NCBI GenBank assembly: GCA_020054675.1
Contig: JAIHAL010000010.1
Location: 1 to 56,131, forward strand
Direction: 5' to 3'
Length of the DNA: 56,131 nt
From: Oscillospiraceae bacterium
Lineage (GTDB): Bacteria; Bacillota; Clostridia; Oscillospirales; Ruminococcaceae
Shown here piece by piece: positions 17,207 to 25,811 of the stretch. How positions within the stretch are numbered: the stretch's first letter is position 1; each line of letters opens with the position of its first letter. A program made the position numbers and the translations under genes. Under the pieces are notes generated by a model. That model worked only from the letters and a program-made list of their open reading frames with translations. It was not told the origin of the DNA and ran no database searches.

Positions 17207-18379
17207 ATGGATAACATTAAAACAATGTTTAAGCAAAACATCAGACAGTACGGAATGTTCATAGCTTTTGTTTTCATAATGATTTTTTTCCAGTTTCTTA
17301 CCGGCGGGGTGCTTTTAAAGCCTCTTAACGTTTCAAACCTTATCATGCAGAACAGCTATGTGCTTATTCTTGCAATAGGAATGCTCCTTACGATACTTAC
17401 AGGCTACATTGACCTTTCGGTAGGTTCTGTTGCCGGATTTATCGGAGCAATTTCAGCGGTGTTCATCATACAAATGAACATGCCGGTATGGCTTGCAATC
17501 ATAATTTCCCTTGCCGTGGGAGCTTTAATCGGCGCATGGCAGGGCTTCTGGATTGCTTACATCAGAATTCCGGCCTTTATCGTAACCCTTGCGGGAATGC
17601 TTATTTTCAGAGGACTTACAATGGTAATCCTCCAAGGACAGACTCTCGCTCCGTTCCCGGCTTCCTATACAGGGGTAAGCTCCGGATTCATCCCCGATTT
17701 CATCGGTTCAGCTCTCGGTGTTTCGGGAATCAACCTGCTTACCATTCTTGTCGGCATAATAGCTTCGGTATTGTATGTATTTTCGGAGCTCCGTTCAAGA
17801 AAGGAAAAGCAAAAATACAAATTTGACGTTCCATCAATGCCGTTTTTCATTGCAAAGATTGCGGCTGTGGTCTTCCTAATCAATCTCTTCACCTACTGGC
17901 TCAACCTTTACAAGGGAATTCCCAGCGTACTCGTTCTTTTGGGAGCATTGATACTCATTTACTCCTTCATCACATCCAAGACCATTGCCGGAAGACACAT
18001 TTACGCTTTCGGCGGAAACGAAAAAGCCGCAAAGCTTTCCGGTGTAAAGACAAACAGAGTGTTCTTCTGGGTATATGTAAACATGGGAGTTCTTGCCGCT
18101 GTTGCCGGAATAGTATTTGCCGGCCGTCTTAATGCGGCAACTCCAAAAGCCGGCGTAAACTTTGAGCTTGATGCCATTGCAGCCTGCTACATCGGCGGAG
18201 CTTCCGCTTCCGGCGGTATCGGAACCGTATTTGGCTGCATAGTCGGCGGTCTTATAATGGGCGTTCTCAACAACGGTATGTCCATCATGGGAATTTCGGT
18301 TGACTGGCAGCAAACAATCAAAGGCTTCGTGCTCCTCGCAGCAGTTGCATTTGATGTCTTCACAAAGAAAAAGAAATAA
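17207..18379 (+). CDS. gguB: Sugar ABC importer permease GguB
   Basis: A 390-aa CUT2-class permease (BPD_transp_2 family) with about ten membrane helices. The coupling region GRHIYAFGGNEKAAKLSGV is visible near residue 265. A hydrophilic insert (RSRKEKQKYKFD) in the middle is typical of the longer GguB/XylH-type permeases. ATG 17207 behind CAGGGAGGG is chosen over a TTG at 17201 that overlaps the gguA stop. It is last in the operon and followed by a large hairpin. Confidence 0.92.
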   Translation: MDNIKTMFKQNIRQYGMFIAFVFIMIFFQFLTGGVLLKPLNVSNLIMQNSYVLILAIGMLLTILTGYIDLSVGSVAGFIGAISAVFIIQMNMPVWLAIIISLAVGALIGAWQGFWIAYIRIPAFIVTLAGMLIFRGLTMVILQGQTLAPFPASYTGVSSGFIPDFIGSALGVSGINLLTILVGIIASVLYVFSELRSRKEKQKYKFDVPSMPFFIAKIAAVVFLINLFTYWLNLYKGIPSVLVLLGALILIYSFITSKTIAGRHIYAFGGNEKAAKLSGVKTNRVFFWVYVNMGVLAAVAGIVFAGRLNAATPKAGVNFELDAIAACYIGGASASGGIGTVFGCIVGGLIMGVLNNGMSIMGISVDWQQTIKGFVLLAAVAFDVFTKKKK

Positions 18380-18414
18380 CAAAAAGCTTTTTCAAAATAA
18401 TTTTCCTCCCACAC

Positions 18415-18455
18415 ACTTCCGGGCTCACCATGCTTTGCATGGTGAGCCCGGAAGT
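18415..18455. terminator. Long perfect hairpin between gguB and CNNM gene
   Basis: Nineteen bases (18415-18433) pair perfectly with 18437-18455 around a TTT loop. The T-content after it is modest (TTTATTATT). It most likely ends transcription from both convergent genes. Confidence 0.75.
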
Positions 18456-18458
18456 TTA

Positions 18459-19709
18459 TTATTCAATTTCCTTGTTTGCTTCAACCTCCACCCTAAGCAG
18501 TAAAATCCTCTGCTCGTCGGTTTTAAGCACAGTTACTTTAAAAATCCCGTCCGTTATAACGTCGCCTTCTTCGGGAATTCTTCCGAACAGCTCCATTGCC
18601 CAGCCGCCCATGCTGGTGCTGCTGCTTTCTATAATGTCTTCAGGAAGCTCAAGCTCTTCAAGCATATCATATATTGAAAGCTCGGCAGAAACCTCGTATA
18701 CATTATCAGAAACCTTTTTAAGCATCGGGGTAATTTCGTCGTTTTCGTCATAAATCTCGCCGACAAGCTCCTCTATTATGTCCTCCATTGTAACAATCCC
18801 CTGCGTTCCGCCATACTGGTCAAGAACGACAGCCAAATGAATTTTTTTCTTCTGCATTTCCCGCAAGACTTCGGAAATTGGCCTGAGCTCTGAAAAATAA
18901 AGGGTTTTTGAAATAATCCCCTCTATTGAATTCCCCCCGCCGGCTCTCATTTTAAAGAAATCTTTTTCGTTGATTATGCCTATTATCTTATCGATGCTTT
19001 TTTCATAAACCGGCATCCGGCTGTACATTTCGTTTAAGAAAAGCTCCTCTATTTCAGAAACAGGCTGATTTTTTTCAACCGCAACAACATTTACCCTCGG
19101 CACAAGCACCTCGCCAACAAGGATTTCGTCAAATTCAAGGGCATTCCTTACAAGGTCGCTTTCCTGCTCTTCAAGCACGCCCTCATCCTCTATTTCATCA
19201 ATGATGTATTTAAGCTCATCCTCGGTCACGCTTGGACGTTCCTCGCCGGAAAAAACAAGCTTTGATGCGAACAGTTTTATTTTGCTGAAAATCCATGTAA
19301 GCGGAGTAAGAAGCATTATTGCCAAATTAAGTATCCCCGCAAATGAAAGCGCTACGCCCTCGGCATTTTCTTTTGCTATGGATTTCGGAAGAATCTCCCC
19401 GAAAACAAGCACCAAGACAGTCATTGCAGCAGTTGCAATCCCGACTCCGCCATCCCCGAAAAGTTCAGTGAAAACAATGGTTCCAAGAGATGCCGAAGCT
19501 ATGTTTACTATGTTGTTGCCGACAAGTATTGCCGTTATCGTGCGGTCATAATTTTCGGAAATTTCAAGCGCCTTGGCGGCCCTTTTATCACCCTTTGCGG
19601 CATAATTTTTAAGCCTTATGCGGTTTACGGATGCAAAGGCCGTTTCCGATGCCGAAAAAAATCCCGAAAGCAGCAGTAGCACGACAATAAGTAAAAAATT
19701 AAAAAGCAT
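18459..19709 (-). CDS. CNNM/CorC (HlyC) family membrane protein with CBS pair
   Basis: A 416-aa protein with an N-terminal DUF21/CNNM membrane domain of about four helices (1-185; SGFFSASETAFASVNRIRL, GEILPKSIAKENAEG), two CBS domains (about 205-325) that sense adenine nucleotides, and a C-terminal CorC_HlyC domain (about 340-412). This family is linked to magnesium or cobalt efflux and resistance; the old haemolysin label is not meaningful. The start is ATG 19709 behind AGGGAGGAAAA. A divergent GtrA gene shares its 5' region, which contains a perfect palindrome. Confidence 0.88.
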   Translation of the reverse strand: MLFNFLLIVVLLLLSGFFSASETAFASVNRIRLKNYAAKGDKRAAKALEISENYDRTITAILVGNNIVNIASASLGTIVFTELFGDGGVGIATAAMTVLVLVFGEILPKSIAKENAEGVALSFAGILNLAIMLLTPLTWIFSKIKLFASKLVFSGEERPSVTEDELKYIIDEIEDEGVLEEQESDLVRNALEFDEILVGEVLVPRVNVVAVEKNQPVSEIEELFLNEMYSRMPVYEKSIDKIIGIINEKDFFKMRAGGGNSIEGIISKTLYFSELRPISEVLREMQKKKIHLAVVLDQYGGTQGIVTMEDIIEELVGEIYDENDEITPMLKKVSDNVYEVSAELSIYDMLEELELPEDIIESSSTSMGGWAMELFGRIPEEGDVITDGIFKVTVLKTDEQRILLLRVEVEANKEIE

Positions 19710-19724
19710 TTTTCCTCCCTGATT

Positions 19725-19762
19725 TTGCAAAAATAATTAATATGTGCTATTATATAATAGCA
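19725..19762. promoter_or_regulatory. gtrA promoter with perfect 18-bp palindrome
   Basis: TTGCAA (19725-19730), 17-bp spacer, TATTAT (19748-19753) preceded by TGC (extended -10). The -10 lies inside TGCTATTAT/ATAATAGCA (19745-19762), a perfect palindrome and likely operator that could affect both divergent genes. Confidence 0.65.
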
Positions 19763-19786
19763 ATTTAAAAAGAAAGGCAAAAATAA

Positions 19787-20215
19787 ATGGATAAGCTTAT
19801 TGATTTTGTAAAAAGAATGTATGAAAAATATGAGGCAATCATCCTCTACGTCTTTTTCGGCGGACTTACAACGGTTGTGGATTTTACGGTATATTTCAGC
19901 ACTACAAGACTTTTCGGGCTTAACGAACAGATTGCCACTTGGCTTGCATGGTTCTGCGCCGTGCTGTTTGCATTTTTTACAAACCGCAAATGGGTTTTCA
20001 AGGCCGAGCACCCCGGATTTAAAGCCTTCGCATGGCAGGTGGGAAGCTTTTTTGCGTCAAGGCTCTTTTCCGGCTTTATAAACTGGCTCATGATTTTTGT
20101 TTTCGTAAGTCTTATGGGAATCAGCGACATAATTATAAAATGCGCCGCCGCAGTAGTCGTTATAATTTTAAACTACATACTCAGCAAGCTTATAGTTTTC
20201 AAGAAAAAGGACTAA
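19787..20215 (+). CDS. GtrA-like four-helix membrane protein
   Basis: A 142-aa protein with four membrane helices and the GtrA-family pattern (YVFFGGLTTVVDF near residue 22, FFTNRKWVF near 64, NYILSKLIVF at the end). GtrA-like proteins help flip or position lipid-linked sugars for decoration of cell-wall or surface polymers; no glycosyltransferase neighbour is present to name the pathway. Its stop codon overlaps that of the convergent smr gene by 4 bp. Confidence 0.85.
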   Translation: MDKLIDFVKRMYEKYEAIILYVFFGGLTTVVDFTVYFSTTRLFGLNEQIATWLAWFCAVLFAFFTNRKWVFKAEHPGFKAFAWQVGSFFASRLFSGFINWLMIFVFVSLMGISDIIIKCAAAVVVIILNYILSKLIVFKKKD

Positions 20216-20475
20216 ACCTTTTCGCGCGGCTTTACTTTAAGCACCGTAACTCCTTGATTGAGGGATAGAATCCTTCCGCCGATTCTTTTGTGCTTCAAAT
20301 CCTTCCTGACAAGGTTTAAAAGCGCCTGACCGCCCGTATAGCCGTGGATGACTTCAATTTCATTCACATCGTTCCCGCAGGTGTTCAGCAGCCTTTCAAG
20401 CTCCCTTTTAGCCTGCTGAACCGTCATCCCGTGTATATCGACCTGAATTGAAAAGCCAAATTTTTTAAGTGTCAC
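20212..20475 (-). CDS. Smr-domain protein
   Basis: An 87-aa stand-alone Smr domain. Residues DIHGMT (13-18) and HGYTGG (44-49) are the two conserved motifs; the second is usually HGxGxG, so a Tyr replaces one Gly-side position. Smr domains are associated with RNA endonuclease activity and ribosome rescue. It starts with GTG at 20475, inside the last codons of dusB (11-bp overlap), with GGGAGG 8 nt upstream, so it is coupled to dusB. Confidence 0.85.
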   Translation of the reverse strand: MTLKKFGFSIQVDIHGMTVQQAKRELERLLNTCGNDVNEIEVIHGYTGGQALLNLVRKDLKHKRIGGRILSLNQGVTVLKVKPREKV

Positions 20476-21457
20476 TTTCCATTCCTCCCGCGCGGCGTCT
20501 TGCCTCGCCTACAAGATTTATTAAATCCTCATATGTGCAAAGCGAGCCGCAGGCATTTCTGAATGCGGCCGCATCCGGCATACCTTTCAAATACCACGCC
20601 GCATGCTTGCGCGCCTCTTTCATGCCAATCCTTTCTCCTTTGAACTTGATTATCATGGAAACATGGCGCAGCAGCACTTCCGTTTTTTCTTCAAAAGACG
20701 GCTCTTTGGGGATTTTCCCGGTTTCAAGGAAATCCTTTATCTGCTTGAAAATCCACGGGCGGCCAAGACTTCCCCTGCCTACCATTACAAGGTCGCATCC
20801 CGTCTGCTCGTACATTCTCACGCAATCCTCCGCCGAATTTACATCCCCGTTGCCTATCACGGGAATTTTTACCGCCTGCTTTACTTTTCTTATGATTTCC
20901 CAATCCGCCTTGCCGGAATACATTTGATTTCTTGTCCTGCCATGAACGGTTATTGCCGCGGCTCCGGCATCTTCAAGCATTTTTGCAAATTCTACCGCAT
21001 TTATGCTGCCCTCATCCCACCCGCTGCGGATTTTAACAGTAACCGGACATTTTGCCGCCCCAACAGCCGCACGGACAATCTTTTCGGCAAGCTCAGGATT
21101 TTTCATAAGCGCTGAACCGCTCCCGTTTCCGGCTATCTTTGGAACCGGGCATCCCATGTTTATATCTATTATACTTGGGGTATATTTTTTGCATAATTCT
21201 ACTGCTTTTTTAAAAAACTCCGGGTCTTCGCCAAAAAGCTGCAAAGCGGCCGGATATTCCTCCGGCGAAATAAAACAAAGCTCGTCGGTTTTTTTATCGC
21301 CATAGCAAAGCCCCTTAGTGCTTATCATTTCGCTGACAACATAAGCGGCTCCGAACTGCTTGCACAAAAGTCTGTATGCCCCGTCCGCCACAGACGCCAT
21401 AGGTGCAAGGCAGGCGGTTTTTTCTATTTCAACATTTCCTATTTTTATGGTTTCCAT
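20465..21457 (-). CDS. dusB: tRNA-dihydrouridine synthase
   Basis: A 330-aa FMN-dependent TIM-barrel enzyme that reduces uridine in the tRNA D-loop. Signature blocks are [13 protein letters not shown] (18-30), [10 protein letters not shown] with catalytic C103, [18 protein letters not shown] and [14 protein letters not shown] (FMN phosphate site). The small C-terminal helical domain is present. It is transcribed with smr, divergently from polA. Confidence 0.93.
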   Translation of the reverse strand: METIKIGNVEIEKTACLAPMASVADGAYRLLCKQFGAAYVVSEMISTKGLCYGDKKTDELCFISPEEYPAALQLFGEDPEFFKKAVELCKKYTPSIIDINMGCPVPKIAGNGSGSALMKNPELAEKIVRAAVGAAKCPVTVKIRSGWDEGSINAVEFAKMLEDAGAAAITVHGRTRNQMYSGKADWEIIRKVKQAVKIPVIGNGDVNSAEDCVRMYEQTGCDLVMVGRGSLGRPWIFKQIKDFLETGKIPKEPSFEEKTEVLLRHVSMIIKFKGERIGMKEARKHAAWYLKGMPDAAAFRNACGSLCTYEDLINLVGEARRRAGGMESDT

Positions 21458-21533
21458 TTAGCCTCCGTATTTGATGCATTTAGAAAATTATATCATATTT
21501 TTATAAAAAATAATAGGGTTTCAATTTAAAATG

Positions 21534-21542
21534 TGCTATAAT
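21534..21542 (+). promoter_or_regulatory. Extended -10 promoter of polA operon
   Basis: TGC-TATAAT (21534-21542) is an extended -10. No good -35 box is seen 17 bp upstream, as expected for this promoter type. The start would be about 25 nt before the polA TTG. Confidence 0.55.
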
Positions 21543-21573
21543 AAAAGAGATATGATTTTTAGGGGGAATAATT

Positions 21574-24120
21574 TTGCGTTTTCTTGCAATTGACGGCAAC
21601 AGCATAATGAACCGCGCATTTTATGGGATAAAGCTGCTTACCAATAAAAAAGGTGAATTCACAAACGCAATTGTCGGGTTTATGAACATATACCTTAAAG
21701 CGGTTGAGGAACTTCATCCGGATGCGGTTGCGGTTGCTTTTGATGTTTCTGCGCCGACTTTCAGGCATGAAATTTCAACGGCCTACAAGGCAAACCGCAA
21801 AGGCATGCCTGAGGAACTGCGCGGGCAAATGCCAAGAATAAAATCAATCCTTTCCGCGCTGGGCATAAAAATAATTGAAGCTCCCGGTTTTGAGGCGGAC
21901 GACATACTTGGCACCGTTTCAAGGCTTTGCTCCGAACAAGGGCACGAATGCTGGATACTAACCGGCGACAGGGACAGCTTGCAGCTCCTTGACGAAAAGG
22001 TTTCGGTAAGGCTTGCCACCACAAAGGAAACAATAATTTTTACTCCCCAAAAATTCAAAGAGGTGTACGGGCTTGAACCTTTACAGCTTATAGACCTAAA
22101 AGCGCTTATGGGCGACAGCTCGGACAACATCCCCGGCGTTGCGGGAATAGGCGAAAAAACCGCCTCCGCTTTGATTTCAAAATTTGACAGCGTTGAAAAT
22201 CTCTACAAAAAGCTTGAAAATGATGAGATTCCCGCGGGAGAAATTTCCGCATCCGTATTGACAAAGCTTAAAAACGGAAAAGATGCGGCATTTGAAAGCA
22301 AATTTCTTGCCGCAATAAAAAGGGATGTCCCCATTGAACAGGATTTGCAAAGCTATGTCCCGTCACCTCCAAATGCTGAGGAATGTTCAAAAATCCTTAC
22401 GGAGCTTGAAATGTTTTCACTCCTTGAAAGACTTGATTTTAAGCCGTCCGCATCTGTTGAAGCTCCAAAAGAGGAAATCCCGGACATAGAAGCACAGGAT
22501 TTGACAAATGAAATTGTCGAAAAACTTAATAACGAAGAAATTTTCACCTATATTATTTTTGACGGCCAAAAGTTAAAGCTTTTGTCGGAAGATAAAGTTT
22601 ACATTGCTGAAAGCAGGGAGCTTATTTTAAAACTCCTTTGCGGAGGGGCAAGAAAAACTGTTTTTGATGCAAAACCTTGCTACAAATTTGCCTTTGAAAA
22701 CTCCCTTGAAGCAAAAAATATCATTTTTGACTGCTATATAGCCGCCTATCTTTTAAACCCGTCCGCAGGGCAATATACCGTAGAACGCTTATGCTCCGAG
22801 TATAAAATTCCTTATTTTCTACAAAAAGGTGAATTATCGGACATTTTAAGCCTTAAAGCGCTTTCGGCAAAGCTTGCTGACGAGCTTAACAAAACCAGAA
22901 TGGACAACCTTTTCTATGAAATAGAACTCCCGCTTACCGAGGTGCTTGCCTCAATGGAGCACGAGGGATTCCTCATTGACGCAAAAGGAGTAAAAGATTT
23001 TGGAGAAATGCTCAAAGGCGATCTTGCTTCGCTTGAAGAAAGGATTTATTCCCTTGCGGGGAAAAAATTCAACATTCTTTCGCCAAAACAGCTTGGCGAG
23101 GTGCTTTTCGAGGACCTTAAACTTCCGCCGAAAAAGAAAACCAAAACAGGATACTCAACTGATGCGGAAGTGCTTGAAGAGCTTTCCGGAAAGCATCCGA
23201 TAATCGAGCTTATATTGCAGTACAGACAGCTTTCAAAGCTCAATTCCACCTATGTTGAAGGACTTTTAAAGGCTGTGTCCCCGGACGGCAGGATACATTC
23301 AAGCTTTAACCAGACAGAAACAAGGACGGGCAGGATTTCCTCCACCGAACCGAATATGCAAAACATCCCCGTAAGGACGGAGCTTGGCAAGAACATGCGC
23401 AAATTTTTTGCCGCAAAGGACGGCTTTGTGCTTTTGGATGCGGATTACAGCCAGATTGAGCTTAGAATCCTTGCGGCTGTCTGCGGCGACAAAACTATGC
23501 AGGAGGCATTTGCCGAGGGGCATGACATCCACGCAATAACCGCATCGCAGGTTTTCGGCCTGCCGCTTGAAATGGTAACTCCGTCAATGAGACGCGCGGC
23601 AAAGGCTGTAAACTTTGGAATAATTTACGGCATCGGCGCATTTTCGCTTTCAAAGGACATAGGCGTTTCGGTTGCCGAAGCGGACAGGTATATCAAGGAA
23701 TATCTGCGCCATTATCCCAACGTAAGCAAATACATGGAAAGAACCGTTGAGGATGCCGTCAAAAACGGATTTGTAACCACTATTTTCAACCGCAGGAGAT
23801 ATATTCCCGAACTTTCATCAAGCAACAAAAACATACAAGCCTTCGGCAGAAGGGCGGCAATGAACGCTCCGATACAAGGCTCCGCGGCGGACATAATAAA
23901 AATAGCCATGGTAAAGGTCTATAAAAGGCTTAAAGGTGAAAAGCTTGACGCAAGGCTGATTTTGCAGGTGCATGACGAACTTATTGTCGAGGCCTCCGAA
24001 AAGGATGCCGAAGCCGCCGCAAAAATACTCAAAGAGGAAATGGAGGGCGCCGCAAAGCTTTCCGTTCCGCTTACCGCAGAAGTAAACAAGGGGAAAACAT
24101 GGTATGACGCAAAGGACTGA
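21574..24120 (+). CDS. polA: DNA polymerase I, proofreading motif absent
   Basis: An 848-aa repair and Okazaki-fragment polymerase. Residues 1 to about 290 are the 5'-3' exonuclease (FEADDILGT, GDSSDNIPG). About 300-450 is a 3'-5' exonuclease-like domain, where the expected DxE motif is replaced (TYIIFDGQKL), so proofreading is probably lost, as in Taq and Bst enzymes. The polymerase domain has motif A DADYSQIELRILA, motif B RRAAKAVNFGIIYG and motif C QVHDELIVE. Translation starts at TTG 21574, behind AGGGGGAA. It overlaps rimI by 17 nt and heads an operon with rimI and tsaD. Confidence 0.95.
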   Translation: MRFLAIDGNSIMNRAFYGIKLLTNKKGEFTNAIVGFMNIYLKAVEELHPDAVAVAFDVSAPTFRHEISTAYKANRKGMPEELRGQMPRIKSILSALGIKIIEAPGFEADDILGTVSRLCSEQGHECWILTGDRDSLQLLDEKVSVRLATTKETIIFTPQKFKEVYGLEPLQLIDLKALMGDSSDNIPGVAGIGEKTASALISKFDSVENLYKKLENDEIPAGEISASVLTKLKNGKDAAFESKFLAAIKRDVPIEQDLQSYVPSPPNAEECSKILTELEMFSLLERLDFKPSASVEAPKEEIPDIEAQDLTNEIVEKLNNEEIFTYIIFDGQKLKLLSEDKVYIAESRELILKLLCGGARKTVFDAKPCYKFAFENSLEAKNIIFDCYIAAYLLNPSAGQYTVERLCSEYKIPYFLQKGELSDILSLKALSAKLADELNKTRMDNLFYEIELPLTEVLASMEHEGFLIDAKGVKDFGEMLKGDLASLEERIYSLAGKKFNILSPKQLGEVLFEDLKLPPKKKTKTGYSTDAEVLEELSGKHPIIELILQYRQLSKLNSTYVEGLLKAVSPDGRIHSSFNQTETRTGRISSTEPNMQNIPVRTELGKNMRKFFAAKDGFVLLDADYSQIELRILAAVCGDKTMQEAFAEGHDIHAITASQVFGLPLEMVTPSMRRAAKAVNFGIIYGIGAFSLSKDIGVSVAEADRYIKEYLRHYPNVSKYMERTVEDAVKNGFVTTIFNRRRYIPELSSSNKNIQAFGRRAAMNAPIQGSAADIIKIAMVKVYKRLKGEKLDARLILQVHDELIVEASEKDAEAAAKILKEEMEGAAKLSVPLTAEVNKGKTWYDAKD

Positions 24121-24556
24121 CGTGAAAATAATCCCCATGGACAGGGAAAATGCCGAATTTGTTGCGCAAATAGAAGCTGAATGCTTTTCACAGCCTTGGT
24201 CAAGGGAGGCTTTTTTAAAAGAGCTTGAAAATCCGGCGGCAATCTCGCTTGCCGCCGTTTCGGATACGGTTTGCGGCTTTATCAATGCGCATAAAATCCT
24301 TGACGAAGTCTATATAAACAACATTGCCGTAAAAAATGGATACAGGCGGCTGGGAATAGGCTCCGCCCTGCTTGATGAGCTTGAAAAATGCGCCGGAAAG
24401 GTTTCTCTTATAACGCTTGAAGTGAGGAAATCAAATTTTCCGGCAATATTCCTGTATGAAAAGCATGGCTATCAAAAAGTCGGAGAGAGGAAAAATTTTT
24501 ATTCTTTTCCAACGGAAGATGCAGTCTTAATGACAAAATATTTTGTTGAGAGGTAA
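24104..24556 (+). CDS. rimI: Ribosomal-protein-S18-alanine N-acetyltransferase-like GNAT
   Basis: A 150-aa GNAT enzyme with the acetyl-CoA site RRLGIGSALL (about 85-94) and the RimI-like start (AECFSQPWSREAF, about 27-39). RimI acetylates the N-terminus of ribosomal protein S18, and in many bacteria it is encoded beside tsaD or tsaB. The ATG overlaps the end of polA and tsaD starts 5 nt after the stop, so the three genes are coupled. Exact substrate is not proven by sequence. Confidence 0.88.
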   Translation: MTQRTDVKIIPMDRENAEFVAQIEAECFSQPWSREAFLKELENPAAISLAAVSDTVCGFINAHKILDEVYINNIAVKNGYRRLGIGSALLDELEKCAGKVSLITLEVRKSNFPAIFLYEKHGYQKVGERKNFYSFPTEDAVLMTKYFVER

Positions 24557-24561
24557 TTTTA

Positions 24562-25593
24562 ATGAGGATTTTAGCAATAGAATCATCCTGCGACGAAACC
24601 GCCGCCGCAGTTGTTGAGGACGGAAAAAAAGTGCTTTCATCCGTCATAGCTTCACAGGTCGAGGAGCATAAGCTTTACGGCGGCGTGGTTCCGGAAATAG
24701 CTTCAAGGCGGCACAGCGAAGCCATACTTGGGGTTGTCAAAAAGGCGCTTGACGATGCCGGAATTTCCCTTTCGCAAGTCGATGCAATAGCTGCAACCTT
24801 TGCCCCGGGGTTAATCGGGGCTTTGCTTGTGGGTACAAGCTTTGCAAAGGGACTTGCCATGGCGGCAAACAAGCCGCTGATTCCCGTCCATCACATAGCC
24901 GGCCACATGGCGGCAAACTATCTTGCTCATCCGGAGCTTGCCCCGCCATATCTTTGTCTTGTGGCAAGCGGCTCGCACTCGCATATTGTCGAAGTTTGTG
25001 ATTATACTAAATACCGTGTGCTGGGCAAAACGCATGATGATGCCGCAGGGGAATGTTTTGACAAAGCCGCAAGAGTGCTTGGATTTCCATATCCGGGAGG
25101 AATTCACATAGACCGTGCCGCAAAGCTTGGAAATGCGCATGCTTATGAACTGCCGAAGCCGAAAGTCGCGTCAAATCCTTATGATTTTAGTTTTTCGGGA
25201 CTTAAAACGGCTGTTATAAATATTGTGCACAACGCAAAGCAAAAAAATGAGGAAATAAATAAAAACGACCTTGCCGCAAGTTTCCAGCGCACGGTTTGCG
25301 AAATACTTTCGGAGCGGACTTTCCTTGCCGCACAAAATCTTGGGCACAAAACAATTGCCCTTGCAGGAGGAGTCAGCGCAAACAGCGCCTTGCGTGAAGT
25401 TTTTGAAAAAGAATGCCAAAAGCGTGGAATGAAGCTCTTCCTTCCGCCGCTTGAGCTTTGCGGCGACAACGCGGCAATGATAGGCTGTCAGGCTTATTAT
25501 GACTTCCTTGCAGGAAAAAGGGCCGATGAAGGCACAAATGCCTTTGCCACATTTCCGTTGGAGGAGAGCGAAAATTTCTGCAAAAAATTTTGA
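24562..25593 (+). CDS. tsaD: tRNA threonylcarbamoyladenosine transferase subunit
   Basis: A 343-aa ASKHA-fold protein that, with TsaB and TsaE, transfers threonylcarbamoyl to A37 of ANN-decoding tRNAs. Family motifs are ESSCDETAAAV (7-17), metal ligands H111 and H115 (HHIAGHMAANY) and ALAGGVSANSALR. Length is typical. The other Tsa genes are not in the window. After the stop, a 12-bp palindrome at 25637-25648 may weakly end the transcript. Confidence 0.95.
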   Translation: MRILAIESSCDETAAAVVEDGKKVLSSVIASQVEEHKLYGGVVPEIASRRHSEAILGVVKKALDDAGISLSQVDAIAATFAPGLIGALLVGTSFAKGLAMAANKPLIPVHHIAGHMAANYLAHPELAPPYLCLVASGSHSHIVEVCDYTKYRVLGKTHDDAAGECFDKAARVLGFPYPGGIHIDRAAKLGNAHAYELPKPKVASNPYDFSFSGLKTAVINIVHNAKQKNEEINKNDLAASFQRTVCEILSERTFLAAQNLGHKTIALAGGVSANSALREVFEKECQKRGMKLFLPPLELCGDNAAMIGCQAYYDFLAGKRADEGTNAFATFPLEESENFCKKF

Positions 25594-25720
25594 AAGTTAT
25601 TTTTGTCTAAAACATCAAAAACAAATAAAAAATTTTCGGCATATGCCGCTTTAAATTAAAATAATGAAAGTGAAAATCATTTTTCCTGCAAAAAATGTCA
25701 AGAAATTCACAAACAACCTA

Positions 25721-25749
25721 TTGACTTCTTGACAAAATAAGTTTATAAT
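25721..25749 (+). promoter_or_regulatory. Promoter of pckG
   Basis: TTGACT (25721-25726), 17-bp spacer, TATAAT (25744-25749). A second TTGACA at 25729 is too close to the -10 to serve. Confidence 0.85.
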
Positions 25750-25811
25750 GGTATTTGAGGAAAAATTGTTTTTCCGGGCTAAATGTCGAAAAATGAAAGG
25801 GGATTTTGAAA

